A stretch of 64,000 nt of DNA from an uncultured Lachnospiraceae bacterium. Its GTDB lineage: Bacteria > Bacillota > Clostridia > Lachnospirales > Lachnospiraceae. Shown piece by piece: positions 19,101-29,091 of this stretch. The stretch covers positions 100,911 to 164,910 of the forward strand of contig CANQCY010000002.1 in assembly GCA_947591245.1 (NCBI GenBank), written 5' to 3'. Every line of letters starts with the position of its first letter. The first letter of the stretch is position 1. Both the position numbers and the translations under genes were made by a program. The notes below the pieces were generated by a model. It was not told the DNA's origin. It saw only the letters and a list, made by a program, of their open reading frames with translations, and searched no databases.

Positions 19101-21755
19101 GCCGATCTCCTGTATGCCGTCAGGAATCTCTACCGTACGAAGTCCGACATAATCATAATATTTCGCTTTCTTATCCCTATTGTATGGATTTACAATATCG
19201 GCTCCGGAACCGGAAAACGTATTCTCTTTGATTGCTTTCAGGTTATCGGAAAGCTTAACCTCGTTCAAATTAATACAATTCTCAAACGCACCGGCGCCAA
19301 GATTATCATCTATGACGGAATCCGGCAGTTTTACATCTCTGATACCGAATACGTAACTGAAATTAGGCATTGAAACAGTCGTTGATGCTTGCACCTGCAC
19401 GTTGGGCACCGCGCTGCCGGACACCTTACACCATACTGTTTCGCCATCCGAACCCCTGTCTTTCTTTACAGCATCCTTATTTTCATCTGCAATATACCAT
19501 TTCTGACAGCAGTTATCTTTGTTTTTGCTATAGAACCTTTCCGCATAGGCATTCGAGACTGTATCGTACTTGCCATATACCTCCAATGCCAGCTGTTTTA
19601 CATCTGTCCTTGGCTCTGTATCATAATCGCATGTAACCCGAACCTCTTTTGCTATGATATTTACCTCATCATACTTTTCTTTTCCCTCTTCCGTCAGAGT
19701 TCCGGCAAACAATCCCTCGTCCTCCAAATCCTCCTTTGTAATAAAATCTTCCTCATTGATATAGCATGTGCGGCAGAAATTTTTATCCAGCGACCCGTTC
19801 TCATAGTCGTAAATAAGAAACTTGCTTGTTCCGTCCGCATAGGAATCCCTGATCTTGCCTTTCGGCACATATATGCGCGCTGCCTGCACAGCGAAGCCGG
19901 CGCTTTGCATGCTGCAGCCGGAAAATGCTTTTTCCCCAATTGTAAGAAGGCCTTCTTTAAACTGAACGACGCCCTCTTCTGCCTTTGTTTCGCTTCCATC
20001 CTTATAACCAATCGTATACAGCCTTGACTGGTTCGCAAACGCCTCTTTCCCGATATCAGTCAGTCCCGCAGAAACCACTACCTTTTCGAGCACAGACGCT
20101 GTTTTGGAACCCGCGTCATTGAAAAACGCACGCTCCGGTATCACCGTAATCCCTGCTCCAAGGTCTGCCGTCCTCAGTGCAAAGTTATTCGCAAAAACCT
20201 CTTTTCCGATCGTTTGCACGCAATCCGGAAGAATAATTTCGCGCAATCCGCACAGGGCATAAGAAGCGCCGTACACGTCTTTTAGCTCGCTACCGCTTAA
20301 ATTTTTGTCAAGCAGGCTGCATGAAGCGAACGCTCTGTCGCCGATCGCCGTCAGTTTTGTCAAATGGCTCAAAAATGCCGTCGTATTCAGATTCTGCGAA
20401 CCATAAAACGCTTCCTCCCCGATCTCTTCCAGCTCAGATCCGTCTGCGATCCGGATTCTTTCGCCTGTGAGGGCTTTGCACTCCTCAAACGTATTCCTCT
20501 CTATTTTTTTCAATGACGCCGGAAGGGAAATTGCCACAAGCGCACTTCTTGCAAATGCGCTCTCTCCGATCACGGAACACGCTTCCGGAATCCGTATGTT
20601 TATAACCCCGCTCGCCTCGAACGCATACGGCTCCAGCTTCTTTAAGCTCTCCGGCAGGACAACCGATTCTAAGTTGTCAAATGTTCCAGACCAACGGCTG
20701 CTCGAAAATGCACGCTCATTAATCGTCGCAAGCTTTGTACAATTTGTCAGATCCAGCCCGGTCAGCCTCGCTCCATGAAAACAGGAATTTCCGATATAAG
20801 TGATGTTCTCCGGCAGACGCTTCTCGCCATCCGCCCCTTTCCCGATTATGTACATCGTAACTCCCTTTTCATCTTCCGTTTCCGTTCCCGCCCCGGCAAA
20901 AAGGGAATTGCTCAAATATGTCAGCTCGTTTTCCAAACCGGCCCTCTCGAGCTTCGCACAGCTCGCAAACGCATTGGCGCCGATGTTCTCTGCTTTCTTA
21001 ATCGGAATTTCGATTTCCTTTAATGAACCGCACGATGTGAACGCATACTCGCCGATTTTCAGTTCCGCCGAACGGGATTCATACGTTGAAAAAGCAACTG
21101 CCTCCACGGCAGAACAGCCTCTGAACGCCGAAGCTCCCACCTCGTTTACCTTGGACAGGTCTACGACATTTTCCACGCCGGCTCCGATCACCAGCGTCTT
21201 TAATGCAAGGCAGGTCTCAAACGCATTGTTGCCGATCTTTGTCACTGTCTCCGGCAGAATAATCTTCACCAGCTTCTTACAAGCGGCAAACTCATTTGCC
21301 GGTACTTCTGTCAGCGGAGCCGCAAACTCCGCCCCGGACAGATCGATTTCCTCCGCCGCCCTCGCCCAGCCAATACCGCTGACATTGCTGATCTTTAGGC
21401 CTGAAAAGTTAATTTTTCCATCATAATCGATCAACTGTGCCACTCCAACCTCACCCGTATAGTCGGACGACGTAAAACTGTCGACAACCTCCTTCGCCGG
21501 CTTGCCTGACACCTCGGATACCTTCCCCATCCTCTGGGCGTTCGCCAGTATCTTATAGTACCGCAGAACCTGGGTATCCTTTACATAGGTTTCATTAAGC
21601 ATGTCTTTGGTGTCATAGTTCGCATCCACCGCCGCTGCTTCCGCTTCTTTGACCGCAGACGGATTCACTGTGGTCTGCAGGCTCGTCGCTGCAAGCGCCG
21701 CCGCCAGAGAAATACTTAAAATCCGTCTACATAATCCCCTGCTTTTTCTTCTCAT
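16101..21755 (-). CDS. Giant secreted BspA-like leucine-rich-repeat (LRR_5) protein with C-terminal Ig-like (BIG_2) domains
   Basis: Signal peptide; many repeats of the type IGNNAFETCLALKTLVIG; C-terminal repeated VTGxxxGTxxITVxA Ig-like units; Lys-rich end. Start trimmed to MRRKSRGLCRR. Confidence 0.9.
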   Translation of the reverse strand: MRRKSRGLCRRILSISLAAALAATSLQTTVNPSAVKEAEAAAVDANYDTKDMLNETYVKDTQVLRYYKILANAQRMGKVSEVSGKPAKEVVDSFTSSDYTGEVGVAQLIDYDGKINFSGLKISNVSGIGWARAAEEIDLSGAEFAAPLTEVPANEFAACKKLVKIILPETVTKIGNNAFETCLALKTLVIGAGVENVVDLSKVNEVGASAFRGCSAVEAVAFSTYESRSAELKIGEYAFTSCGSLKEIEIPIKKAENIGANAFASCAKLERAGLENELTYLSNSLFAGAGTETEDEKGVTMYIIGKGADGEKRLPENITYIGNSCFHGARLTGLDLTNCTKLATINERAFSSSRWSGTFDNLESVVLPESLKKLEPYAFEASGVINIRIPEACSVIGESAFARSALVAISLPASLKKIERNTFEECKALTGERIRIADGSELEEIGEEAFYGSQNLNTTAFLSHLTKLTAIGDRAFASCSLLDKNLSGSELKDVYGASYALCGLREIILPDCVQTIGKEVFANNFALRTADLGAGITVIPERAFFNDAGSKTASVLEKVVVSAGLTDIGKEAFANQSRLYTIGYKDGSETKAEEGVVQFKEGLLTIGEKAFSGCSMQSAGFAVQAARIYVPKGKIRDSYADGTSKFLIYDYENGSLDKNFCRTCYINEEDFITKEDLEDEGLFAGTLTEEGKEKYDEVNIIAKEVRVTCDYDTEPRTDVKQLALEVYGKYDTVSNAYAERFYSKNKDNCCQKWYIADENKDAVKKDRGSDGETVWCKVSGSAVPNVQVQASTTVSMPNFSYVFGIRDVKLPDSVIDDNLGAGAFENCINLNEVKLSDNLKAIKENTFSGSGADIVNPYNRDKKAKYYDYVGLRTVEIPDGIQEIGANAFKGCYNLTFPVKAAGSFGTSVVSIGDSAFADCYSLDTIRFPSSLEAIGKEAFARCAEQEPDAREVSDPTEGSKLKYRYYRNLKSYGTKTIKNGLNEIEFSAATKLQTVGAGAFKQTNVKVVNLAKSPLVQIPDSLFEQCTWLQAITFQNDTESLGSNVLKDAISLASVTLPASATMKSNTISGAFGKNYGVTGADPAIVLEYNKDEKVIIPVGSSKRLPINVFNKDNVAGDPAPAIEVDTGDPDEHKRYKNIIGKENAYNGVYAEFVLSDEKDKNAPCSFILYGTDYAQDMTIRVVANTYYQNCTFNHGMINNYTVSFKVSVEQQPTEKLDLSAEEDQYVKKNPAMYVVKGTDKTLYVPNGQDPATKGVTLKAKLEPVETTDDVTWTTSNSGLLEISDIAYEKGSGVTTAVIKTKEIGDVEITVQSGQKKDTIHVYSVIPVAGSNGLTCSTGGTILNQDLKPNSENDPYGLAVGDADQFSIKLNYGNTDYTEEQIAAYGEKIEFVSSDPSVVSVNPDGTFKAQKEGTATVTVTALGSGTKLQFFFSVDNEFNYAPTSVQVNGDAIVTDDKGNQQVSVNVDETVSLSAKVVPERASQEVTWQVTNGKDVVSVDDKGTVTGLKRGTGRIVAVSKEKESVKSKEVTVTVNSPAKELHILCGDVTLEQGSKKTISKVTSITNKTGYYISPVDSTDGIEWTSSDPAVFTVQSNTQSVTLTAVGVGTAILTGRTSSGVTASITVTVPVKKISVTGITVDKEITLNVKKTHQLSPQIVPANANEAVTFAYTSSNAKIATVSESGLITALEPGTVSISVKTNTNKSATCRVTVNSPATKLKALMKNKPSASKIYMAKGQSASLRVDKTPANSTDTLQYKSSKPKIATVNASGSVTAKKKGTAKITVTATSKKKATITIIVSNKPVKGKKVVVKAPKKIKRGKKTQLKVSLKPAKSTDTLSFASSNASIATVDECGYVTGVKKGTVTITVTASSGKKAKKKIKIK

Positions 21756-21784
21756 ACACTGTCTCCTTCTTAAAAATAAAGCGC

Positions 21785-21807
21785 AATATACACATATCAT
21801 GTATATT
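21785..21807. promoter_or_regulatory. Inverted repeat AATATACA-N7-TGTATATT, operator-like
   Basis: Perfect 8-bp arms upstream of the giant LRR gene. Confidence 0.45.
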
Positions 21808-21843
21808 TATGATGTTTACAGACTGCTCTTTCCGGCTATCAGG

Positions 21844-22962
21844 TCATTCAACTATTTTGGCATTCTCACCCACAAAGTCAACCGCCTTGTCCACGGTCAG
21901 CATACCTTTGTAATACTCCTCTATCGTCATGACCTCGCCGTAAATTTCTTCAAACTCCTTTCGCACAGCCGCCTCGTCCTCTCCGAACTGCGCAACCGTT
22001 TTATCAATCTCGCCTTTGATATCCTCGTCTGTCACCGCGATGCCTTCCTTTGCGTCGATCGCCTCTGTCAAAAGTCGTGTTTTTGCATAATTTTTGGCTA
22101 TCTCATCCAGCGTCTTCTGATACTGCTCCTCTGTCATATTGTTGTTGTACTGTAAAAACGAACTGAATCCCCCATACTGAGGAGCCACAACATTCCTGTA
22201 ATAACAATCCATCTGCCCCTTGCATACTTTAACAAGGGATTCCGGATACTTCATAACCTCGGATTTTTCCTCTACCTGTGAATACGCCTTTTCCGGCGCC
22301 GACTCTTTTTTTTGCTCAAACAGCTTCTGACGGATACTTTGACGATACTCTTCCACCGTCTTTTGCTCTGTATTGGATGTTACAAACTGATCCGTAAGCT
22401 CCGGCACGACCTTCTCTGAAATATAATTCAGCGTAACGGTAAATACAACATCCTTGCCCTTTAAGCTCTCTTCGTGATAATCATCCGGAAACTTCAGATT
22501 CAAATCCTTTTTCTCTCCGGGTTTCATGCCCGCGACCCCATCGTCAAAGCCGGAAATATACCCCGAATTGCCGAGGGTGATCGTCTGGTCTGACGCTGTT
22601 CCGCCGTCAAACTTCTTTTTGTCTACCTTGCCGGAATAATCGATATTCACCTCATCTCCCATCTTGCATGCCCTGTCTTTTATCTGGTTTATGGTAGAAT
22701 GGTCCTCAAGATCCGACTGTATCATGTTCTCGATCTCGTCGTCGCTCACTTTGCAGTCCACCTCAATCCCTTTGTACTCGGCAAGTTTCACGCATTCCTC
22801 CGCAACATAATCGCCGCCTGATACTGCCTGTTCCTGGGCAGGAGGCAGGGAATTCGGCGTGTCCGCCCCCGTAAATTTCGCCGCAACATCGCTCCATGAA
22901 CAACCGGTAAGAAGCAGTGACGCTGCCAAACATGTACTAATAACTGCTATTCTTTTCTTCAC
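21844..22962 (-). CDS. Trigger-factor-like / FKBP-type peptidyl-prolyl isomerase lipoprotein
   Basis: Lipobox LLLTGCSW; FKBP-like VNIDYSGKVDKKKFDGGTASDQTITLGNSGYISGFDDGVAGMKPGEKKDLNLKFPDDYH; trigger-factor C-terminal-like region. Confidence 0.9.
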   Translation of the reverse strand: MKKRIAVISTCLAASLLLTGCSWSDVAAKFTGADTPNSLPPAQEQAVSGGDYVAEECVKLAEYKGIEVDCKVSDDEIENMIQSDLEDHSTINQIKDRACKMGDEVNIDYSGKVDKKKFDGGTASDQTITLGNSGYISGFDDGVAGMKPGEKKDLNLKFPDDYHEESLKGKDVVFTVTLNYISEKVVPELTDQFVTSNTEQKTVEEYRQSIRQKLFEQKKESAPEKAYSQVEEKSEVMKYPESLVKVCKGQMDCYYRNVVAPQYGGFSSFLQYNNNMTEEQYQKTLDEIAKNYAKTRLLTEAIDAKEGIAVTDEDIKGEIDKTVAQFGEDEAAVRKEFEEIYGEVMTIEEYYKGMLTVDKAVDFVGENAKIVE

Positions 22963-23095
22963 TTCTTTTTCCTCCTATCGCCCGACAAATGGGCAGACTG
23001 ATTTTTTCGTCTCTAAACAGCTGATCCGTATAACAAATGATCTAACTAATATCTTAACACATTACAGCTAAAAAAGAAAGCAATTTTTTCTATGG

Positions 23096-23866
23096 TTATC
23101 CCATTGCCTGTTTCATGCTCTTTACATATTCCCCCACTTTATCCGCGCACTCTCTTCCATACTCGGCGACAATTTTAACGATCGCGCTGCCGACGATAAC
23201 GCCGTCTGATATGGCCGACATCTCCTTGGCCTGTGCCGGCGTAGAGATGCCGAATCCGATCGCGCACGGTATGTCCTTTACCTTTTTTACCTCCCGTATC
23301 ATATCCGCCACGCCTTTATTGATCGTCGTACGGACGCCCGTCACGCCCAGACTCGACACGCAATAGACAAATCCCTTTGCCTCGGCAGCGATCGCCTGAA
23401 TCCTGTTTTTTGAGGTAGGCGCAATCAAAGAGATCACGTCGAGCCCGTACTTGCTGAATACGCTGTCCATCTCGTCCTTTTCCTCAAAGGGCACATCGGG
23501 CACGATCACGCCAGCCAGCCCGATTTCTTTTGTTCGTCTGGCAAAAGCATCCGTACCGTACACAAAGATCACATTCGCATAGGTCATAAATACCATCGGT
23601 ACATGTATGTCTTCCTTTATTTTCTCCAGCATATCAAATATTTTATCCGTCGTCGTTCCGGACGCCAGCGCCCGCTCATCCGCCTGCTGTATCACAATTC
23701 CTTCCGCAACCGGATCCGAAAACGGAATCCCGATCTCGATCAGATCCGCCCCGTTTTCCTGCATAGCAAAAATAATTTTTTCCGTCGTCTCCAAATCCGG
23801 ATCTCCCGCCGTAACAAACGGAATAAATGCTTTTTTGCCCTTAAATGCATCCATGATCTTATTCAT
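23096..23866 (-). CDS. trpA: Tryptophan synthase alpha chain
   Basis: [44 protein letters not shown]. Confidence 0.97.
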   Translation of the reverse strand: MNKIMDAFKGKKAFIPFVTAGDPDLETTEKIIFAMQENGADLIEIGIPFSDPVAEGIVIQQADERALASGTTTDKIFDMLEKIKEDIHVPMVFMTYANVIFVYGTDAFARRTKEIGLAGVIVPDVPFEEKDEMDSVFSKYGLDVISLIAPTSKNRIQAIAAEAKGFVYCVSSLGVTGVRTTINKGVADMIREVKKVKDIPCAIGFGISTPAQAKEMSAISDGVIVGSAIVKIVAEYGRECADKVGEYVKSMKQAMG

Positions 23867-25070
23867 AAATTTCGACCCCCCTGTATCTGGCAATTGCAGC
23901 CACGTCTTTATCTCCCCTTCCGGAGACGTTTACTACTATGATCTGATCCTTCGACATTGTCGGCGCCAGTTTTCTGGCATAAGATAGCGCGTGCGAGCTC
24001 TCGATCGCCGGTATGATTCCCTCCATGCGCGACAAATACTCGAACGCCGATACCGCCTCCTCATCTGTGACCGGTACATACTGCGCCCGCCCTGTATCAT
24101 GCAGGTAGGCGTGCTCCGGTCCGATACCCGGATAATCCAGTCCGGCGGATATCGAATACACCGGTGCGATCTGCCCGTATTTATCCTGACAGAAATAGGA
24201 TTTCATTCCGTGAAATACGCCAAGCGTCCCGTTGGCGATCGTCGCAGCATTTTTATCGGTATCCACGCCATGGCCCGCCGCCTCGCATCCAATCAGCCTG
24301 ACTGACTCATCCGGTATGAAGTCGTAAAACGCCCCCATCGCATTGCTGCCGCCGCCGACGCAGGCAATCACTGCATCCGGCAGTTTCCCTTCCTTTTCCA
24401 TGATCTGCTGCCGGATCTCTTTTCCGATCACGCTCTGAAAATCCCTGACGATTTCCGGGAACGGCGCCGGTCCCATGACCGAACCGATCACATAATGCGT
24501 GTCCTCGATACGGTTCGTCCACTCGCGAAGCGTCTCATTTACGGCGTCTTTCAGTGTTTGGGTTCCGCTCGTGACCGCATGTACTTTCGCCCCCAGAAGC
24601 TCCATGCGGAAAACATTGAGCGCCTGCCTGTCGGTGTCCTCTTTGCCCATAAACACCTCGCACTCCATGCCGAGAAGCGCCGCTACCGTCGCTGTCGCCA
24701 CGCCATGCTGTCCTGCGCCGGTCTCCGCGATCAGGCGAGTCTTCCCCATCCTCTTTGCCAGAAGCGCCTGTCCCAATGCATTCGTTAATTTATGGGACCC
24801 GGTGTGATTTAAGTCCTCGCGCTTGAGATAGATTTTCGCTCCTCCCAGATCTTCCGTCATCCTCTTTGCATAATATAAAAGCGAGGGACGCCCCACATAC
24901 TGCACCAGCAGGTCGTTGTACTCCTTGACGAACGCCGGATCATCCTTGTATTTCCGGTACATCTCTTCCAGCTCAATCACAGCGTTCATAAGCGTTTCCG
25001 GTATATACTGCCCGCCGTGTATTCCAAATCTGCCGTTTTTATGATTCTCTTTCAATTTATTTTCCTCCAC
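23859..25070 (-). CDS. trpB: Tryptophan synthase beta chain
   Basis: [46 protein letters not shown]. Confidence 0.98.
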   Translation of the reverse strand: MEENKLKENHKNGRFGIHGGQYIPETLMNAVIELEEMYRKYKDDPAFVKEYNDLLVQYVGRPSLLYYAKRMTEDLGGAKIYLKREDLNHTGSHKLTNALGQALLAKRMGKTRLIAETGAGQHGVATATVAALLGMECEVFMGKEDTDRQALNVFRMELLGAKVHAVTSGTQTLKDAVNETLREWTNRIEDTHYVIGSVMGPAPFPEIVRDFQSVIGKEIRQQIMEKEGKLPDAVIACVGGGSNAMGAFYDFIPDESVRLIGCEAAGHGVDTDKNAATIANGTLGVFHGMKSYFCQDKYGQIAPVYSISAGLDYPGIGPEHAYLHDTGRAQYVPVTDEEAVSAFEYLSRMEGIIPAIESSHALSYARKLAPTMSKDQIIVVNVSGRGDKDVAAIARYRGVEIYE

Positions 25071-25677
25071 TTCTCACAATTTTGATAATCTTATTTATTT
25101 TCTCCCGGTCCTTTATCCCGTCCGTTTCCACCCCGCCGCTCACATCCAGCCCGTAGCAGCGCGGGCATTTTTCCATTGCCTCCCTTATATTTCCCTCATA
25201 TAAGCCCCCGGCAAGAAAATACGGATGCGCGAGCTTATCAGGTATGATATCCCACGCAAACGCCCGTCCCGTCCCGCCATACTGAACCGCGGAATACGTA
25301 TCAAGCAGCAGGTAATCGCACGATAAGCGGTCTGACGCCAATATATCTGACGCCTCCCTTACCCTCGCCGCCTTAATAATCGGTACCGAAACATGCCGGC
25401 GGATTTCCTGAATGTATTCTTCCGTCTCATCGCCGTGAAGCTGGATTGCATCGACGCTTCCATTCTGCACGCAGGCGCATACCTCCTCGGCGGGCGCATT
25501 GACAAACACGCCGAACGCCTTGATCCGGCGGTCAAGCAGCTTCCTTAACTCCAGCGCCTGTTCCTTCGTAACCTTTCTTCTCGTATCGGCAAAAATAAAT
25601 CCGGCAAAGTCCGGCAGGTTCTCATTTAAAAACATGACGTCTTCTTCACGCCGAATTCCGCATATTTTGATTTTCAT
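25057..25677 (-). CDS. trpF: Phosphoribosylanthranilate isomerase
   Basis: [47 protein letters not shown]. Confidence 0.96.
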   Translation of the reverse strand: MKIKICGIRREEDVMFLNENLPDFAGFIFADTRRKVTKEQALELRKLLDRRIKAFGVFVNAPAEEVCACVQNGSVDAIQLHGDETEEYIQEIRRHVSVPIIKAARVREASDILASDRLSCDYLLLDTYSAVQYGGTGRAFAWDIIPDKLAHPYFLAGGLYEGNIREAMEKCPRCYGLDVSGGVETDGIKDREKINKIIKIVRSGGK

Positions 25678-25717
25678 ACTATTTCGGCCCTCCCATGACC
25701 GGCGCACGCCTTCGGCC

Positions 25718-26503
25718 TCATGCAGGCTCTCCTTTGAGTTCCTTCAGCATCGCCTTTTTATCCTGACTTCTCATAAAAGTTTCCCCGATCAGCACTCCGT
25801 CCACGTTTCCCTTCTCCAGCGCTTCGATATCCGCCCTCGTGCGGATGCCGCTCTCCGCGACAAACAGAATATCTTCCGGTACTTTTTCGCGCAGGCGCAG
25901 GCAGTTGCCGATATCCACCTTAAATGTTTTTAAATCGCGGTTATTGACGCCGATCACCCGCGCGCCGGCGCGTACTGCCATTTCGATTTCCGCCTCGTCA
26001 TGCGCCTCGACAAGAGCTGTAAGGCCCATGCTGCGGCAAAGCCCGATCCATTCCCGGAGCGTCTTCTCATCCAGAAGGGCGCAGATCAAAAGAACCGCAT
26101 CCGCCCCGATCGCCTTCGCCTCATAAATCATATAATCATCCACAGTAAAATCTTTCCTCAGAAGCGGCGTCTTTACGGCTTTTCGGATCTCACGGAGATA
26201 GTCCGCGCTTCCCATGAAATACTTCGGTTCCGTCAGGACAGACATACAGTCCGCCCCCGCCCGCTCGTACTCCCGCGCAATATCTATATACGGAAATTGC
26301 TCCGCAATCACTCCCTTTGAAGGGGACGCCTTCTTAATCTCGCAGATAAAGCTGACGCCCTTCTTCCTAAGCCTTTCCTCGAACGGAAAACGCCCGGATG
26401 CCTCCATCCCGCACGCTTTCTCTTTCATCTCCTCAGGGGAAATTTTCTTTTTGCACGCTGACACTCTTTCGCGTGCGGCTGCAGCGATCTCATCCAGTAT
26501 CAT
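25718..26503 (-). CDS. trpC: Indole-3-glycerol phosphate synthase
   Basis: ICEIKKASPSKGVIAEQFPYIDIAREYERAGADCMSVLTE; VIGVNNRDLKTF; AESGIRTRADI. Confidence 0.97.
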   Translation of the reverse strand: MILDEIAAAARERVSACKKKISPEEMKEKACGMEASGRFPFEERLRKKGVSFICEIKKASPSKGVIAEQFPYIDIAREYERAGADCMSVLTEPKYFMGSADYLREIRKAVKTPLLRKDFTVDDYMIYEAKAIGADAVLLICALLDEKTLREWIGLCRSMGLTALVEAHDEAEIEMAVRAGARVIGVNNRDLKTFKVDIGNCLRLREKVPEDILFVAESGIRTRADIEALEKGNVDGVLIGETFMRSQDKKAMLKELKGEPA

Positions 26504-26524
26504 GTCTTTTCCTCCATTCCCTGT

Positions 26525-27091
26525 TTACATGTTCAAAAAGCGACTGATTATTACCCTTCCGGACGGCGTCAGTATGGATTCCGGATGGAACTGAAGCCCG
26601 TAAATGGGATAATCGCGGTGCCTCACCGCCATCACCTCATTATCGTCGTCCACGGACAATATTTTTAATTCCTCCGGCATCGTATCATAATCCGCAATCA
26701 GGGAATGGTATCTTGCCACGTCAATCCGTTCGGGAAGCCCCTCAAAAATAGGATCCGTATTATCGATTTTTACACTGCTCTTTTTGCCGTGCATCAACTG
26801 TTTTGCATGACGGATCGACGCCCCAAATACCTCGCAGATGCCCTGATGCCCGAGACAAACTCCCAAAATGGGGATTTCTCCCTTCAATTCACTCACAACC
26901 TCTTCGCACACCCCGGCATTCTTCGGGTAGCCCGGGCCCGGCGACAATATGATATGGGACGGCGCGAGCGCCCTGATCTCGCCCGCCGTCAGCTCATCAT
27001 TCCGGATCACTCTTATATCCGGGTTCTGCTCCCCCACCAGCTGAACCAGATTATACGAAAAGCTATCATAATTATCAATCAACAGTATCAT
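26525..27091 (-). CDS. trpG: Anthranilate synthase component II (glutamine amidotransferase; not fused to TrpD)
   Basis: MILLIDNYDSFSYNLVQ; ILGVCLGHQGI; GLQFHPESILT. Confidence 0.96.
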   Translation of the reverse strand: MILLIDNYDSFSYNLVQLVGEQNPDIRVIRNDELTAGEIRALAPSHIILSPGPGYPKNAGVCEEVVSELKGEIPILGVCLGHQGICEVFGASIRHAKQLMHGKKSSVKIDNTDPIFEGLPERIDVARYHSLIADYDTMPEELKILSVDDDNEVMAVRHRDYPIYGLQFHPESILTPSGRVIISRFLNM

Positions 27092-27123
27092 TTATTTCAC
27101 CCGCCTTCCTTGCAACAATGCGT

Positions 27124-28578
27124 CTATTCAATGCGGGCATTCTCAATCGCATCCATGACCGCCCGCGCTTTATTGGCAGATTCCGCATATTCCAGAGCCG
27201 GCTGGCTGTCCGCCACAATACCGCCTCCCGCTTGCACGTAAACCTTGCCGTCCTTTTTAACTGCCATCCGGATCGCAATGCACGTATCCAGATTTCCGCT
27301 GAAATCAATATACCCAAGCGCGCCGCCGTAAATTCCTCTTGGCTCGCCCTCCATTTCATCAATGATTTCACACGCCCTTATTTTCGGCGCGCCGGACAGC
27401 GTTCCTGCCGGCAGAACCGATTTCACCGCATCAAGCGCGTCATAGTCCGCCCCGATATCGCCTTCTACCTGAGAACAGATGTGCATAATCTTGGAATACT
27501 TATGGATCATCATATACTCCGTAACTTCCACCGAACCAAACTGCGAGATGCGCCCCAGATCATTTCGTCCCAAATCTACAAGCATATTGTGTTCTGACAA
27601 TTCTTTCTCATCCTGAAGCAGATCTTCGACGAGCGCCCGGTCTTCCTTTTCATCTTTTCCCCTCGGCCTCGATCCCGCAACCGGAAATGTCGTCAGCCTG
27701 CCGTCCTGAAGCCGCACAAGCGTCTCCGGCGACGTGCTCATGATCTCTACGTCATCCAGGTTCATATAAACCATATACGGCGACGGATTTGTCGTTCTGA
27801 GCACCCGGTACGGATTGATCAGGCTTCCCTCATATTTGCTCGCAAACCGGCGGGAAATCACCGCCTGAAAAATATCTCCGTCCCTGATATACTCTTTTGT
27901 CCGCTCTACAATCCGCTCATACTCATCCTTTGTCACATTGCATTTAAAATCCACTTTATCATACGGCTCTTCCTCCGGCAGCTCCATGTTTTCATGCGCA
28001 AGCCGGATAATCTCCTCGATTTCCCGCTTCGCCTTCTCATAATTTTCTTTTATATTCCCGTCCGTCCTTACATTGGCGACAACGATCATTTTCTGTTTTA
28101 ACTGGTCGTACGCGATCACCTTATCGAAAAGCATCAGGTCGAAATCAGGAAAGGCGCCGCGCTTAATATGGAGCACCGGCTCGGCATGCTCAATCATGGC
28201 ATAGGAAAAATATCCCACAAATCCGCCCGTAAACGGCGGCATATCCGGCAGCTTGGGCGACCGGTATTTTTTCAGGATGCCGCGCACCACATCAAGCGCA
28301 TCTTCCGTCTCAAACGTTTCCCGGCTGCCCTCACGCTCAACTGCGACCTGTTTTTCCATGCAGGAAACCCGCATGACGGGATTGTATCCGAGGAAAGAAT
28401 AGCGCCCCCACTTTTCTCCGCCCTCCACGCTTTCCAGCAAATAAAATCGTTTGTGTTTCGCCGCAATTTTACGCAGCAGCGAAATCGGCGTGACCACGTC
28501 TGCAAATATTTCTTTTTTTATCGGTACGATATCGCACTCCCCGGCATACTCTTCAATCTGCCTGATCTCTTTCTCCAT
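27124..28578 (-). CDS. trpE: Anthranilate synthase component I
   Basis: GDIFQAVISRRF; STSPETLVRLQDG; FPVAGSRPRGKDEKED; VLPAGTLSGAPKIRACEIIDE. Confidence 0.97.
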   Translation of the reverse strand: MEKEIRQIEEYAGECDIVPIKKEIFADVVTPISLLRKIAAKHKRFYLLESVEGGEKWGRYSFLGYNPVMRVSCMEKQVAVEREGSRETFETEDALDVVRGILKKYRSPKLPDMPPFTGGFVGYFSYAMIEHAEPVLHIKRGAFPDFDLMLFDKVIAYDQLKQKMIVVANVRTDGNIKENYEKAKREIEEIIRLAHENMELPEEEPYDKVDFKCNVTKDEYERIVERTKEYIRDGDIFQAVISRRFASKYEGSLINPYRVLRTTNPSPYMVYMNLDDVEIMSTSPETLVRLQDGRLTTFPVAGSRPRGKDEKEDRALVEDLLQDEKELSEHNMLVDLGRNDLGRISQFGSVEVTEYMMIHKYSKIMHICSQVEGDIGADYDALDAVKSVLPAGTLSGAPKIRACEIIDEMEGEPRGIYGGALGYIDFSGNLDTCIAIRMAVKKDGKVYVQAGGGIVADSQPALEYAESANKARAVMDAIENARIE

Positions 28579-28715
28579 ATGCTTTCACATCTCCTTTCAA
28601 AATGGGCGTCTGATAATGCGTCTGAACATGGGAAGCTCCTGCATTGCCAGCGGTGGGAAACGCGCTTTGCAAGTTTCCCGCATCCGCGGGAGGCGCTGTG
28701 GCTTATGCCTTCCGC

Positions 28716-29016
28716 GCAAAAAAAGCTTCTGTCCGCTCTCCTGCTAAAGAAAAGGGACAAAAGCTTAAAATCACTTCTGCGGTGCCACCCAAATTGATCA
28801 TATCATGACCCACTCATCATGCACTATCATGCACTCCTGTTCATAACGGTCCAGGTCTCCGTCAGCGTCTACTCCATGTACTTTCCTCCTGAAAATACAT
28901 CTTTCAAGCCGCCCTCTCAAGTCCATTCAAAATGACCCTGCTGCTGTATCGCACCAACCTGCAGCTCTCTGAAAACAGGCTTTCATTTCTACTACTCTTG
29001 ATCATCGGTTTATTTT
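28716..29016 (-). ncRNA. T-box riboswitch, tryptophan-specific (specifier UGG), upstream of trpE
   Basis: Minus-strand T-box core GGGTGGCACCGCAGAAG (28790 downward), AG-bulge/loop region AGAGAGCTGCAGGTTGGTGCGA, specifier-loop context GAA-TGG-AC (UGG at 28925-28923), terminator downstream. Confidence 0.93.
28718..28766 (-). terminator. T-box intrinsic terminator
   Basis: Minus strand AAGCTTTTGTCC...GGACAGAAGCTTTTTTT. Confidence 0.88.
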
Positions 29017-29030
29017 TTCAATTCGTTATC

Positions 29031-29058
29031 AGTATATCACTATTTTATAAAATGTCAA
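29031..29058 (-). promoter_or_regulatory. Sigma-A promoter of the trp operon
   Basis: Minus strand TTGACA-N16-TATACT upstream of the T-box. Confidence 0.7.
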
Positions 29059-29091
29059 CCGGTTTTTTATATTTTCTTCTTTTTTTGCTAT

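Noticed and set aside
16101-21755. The repeats in the giant LRR/Ig gene as a CRISPR array or transposon-derived repeat.
   Set aside because: They are in-frame, degenerate protein repeats without constant spacer length.
27124-28578. TrpE as a pabB-type aminodeoxychorismate synthase.
   Set aside because: It sits at the head of a trp operon under a Trp-specific T-box and next to trpG and trpCFBA.
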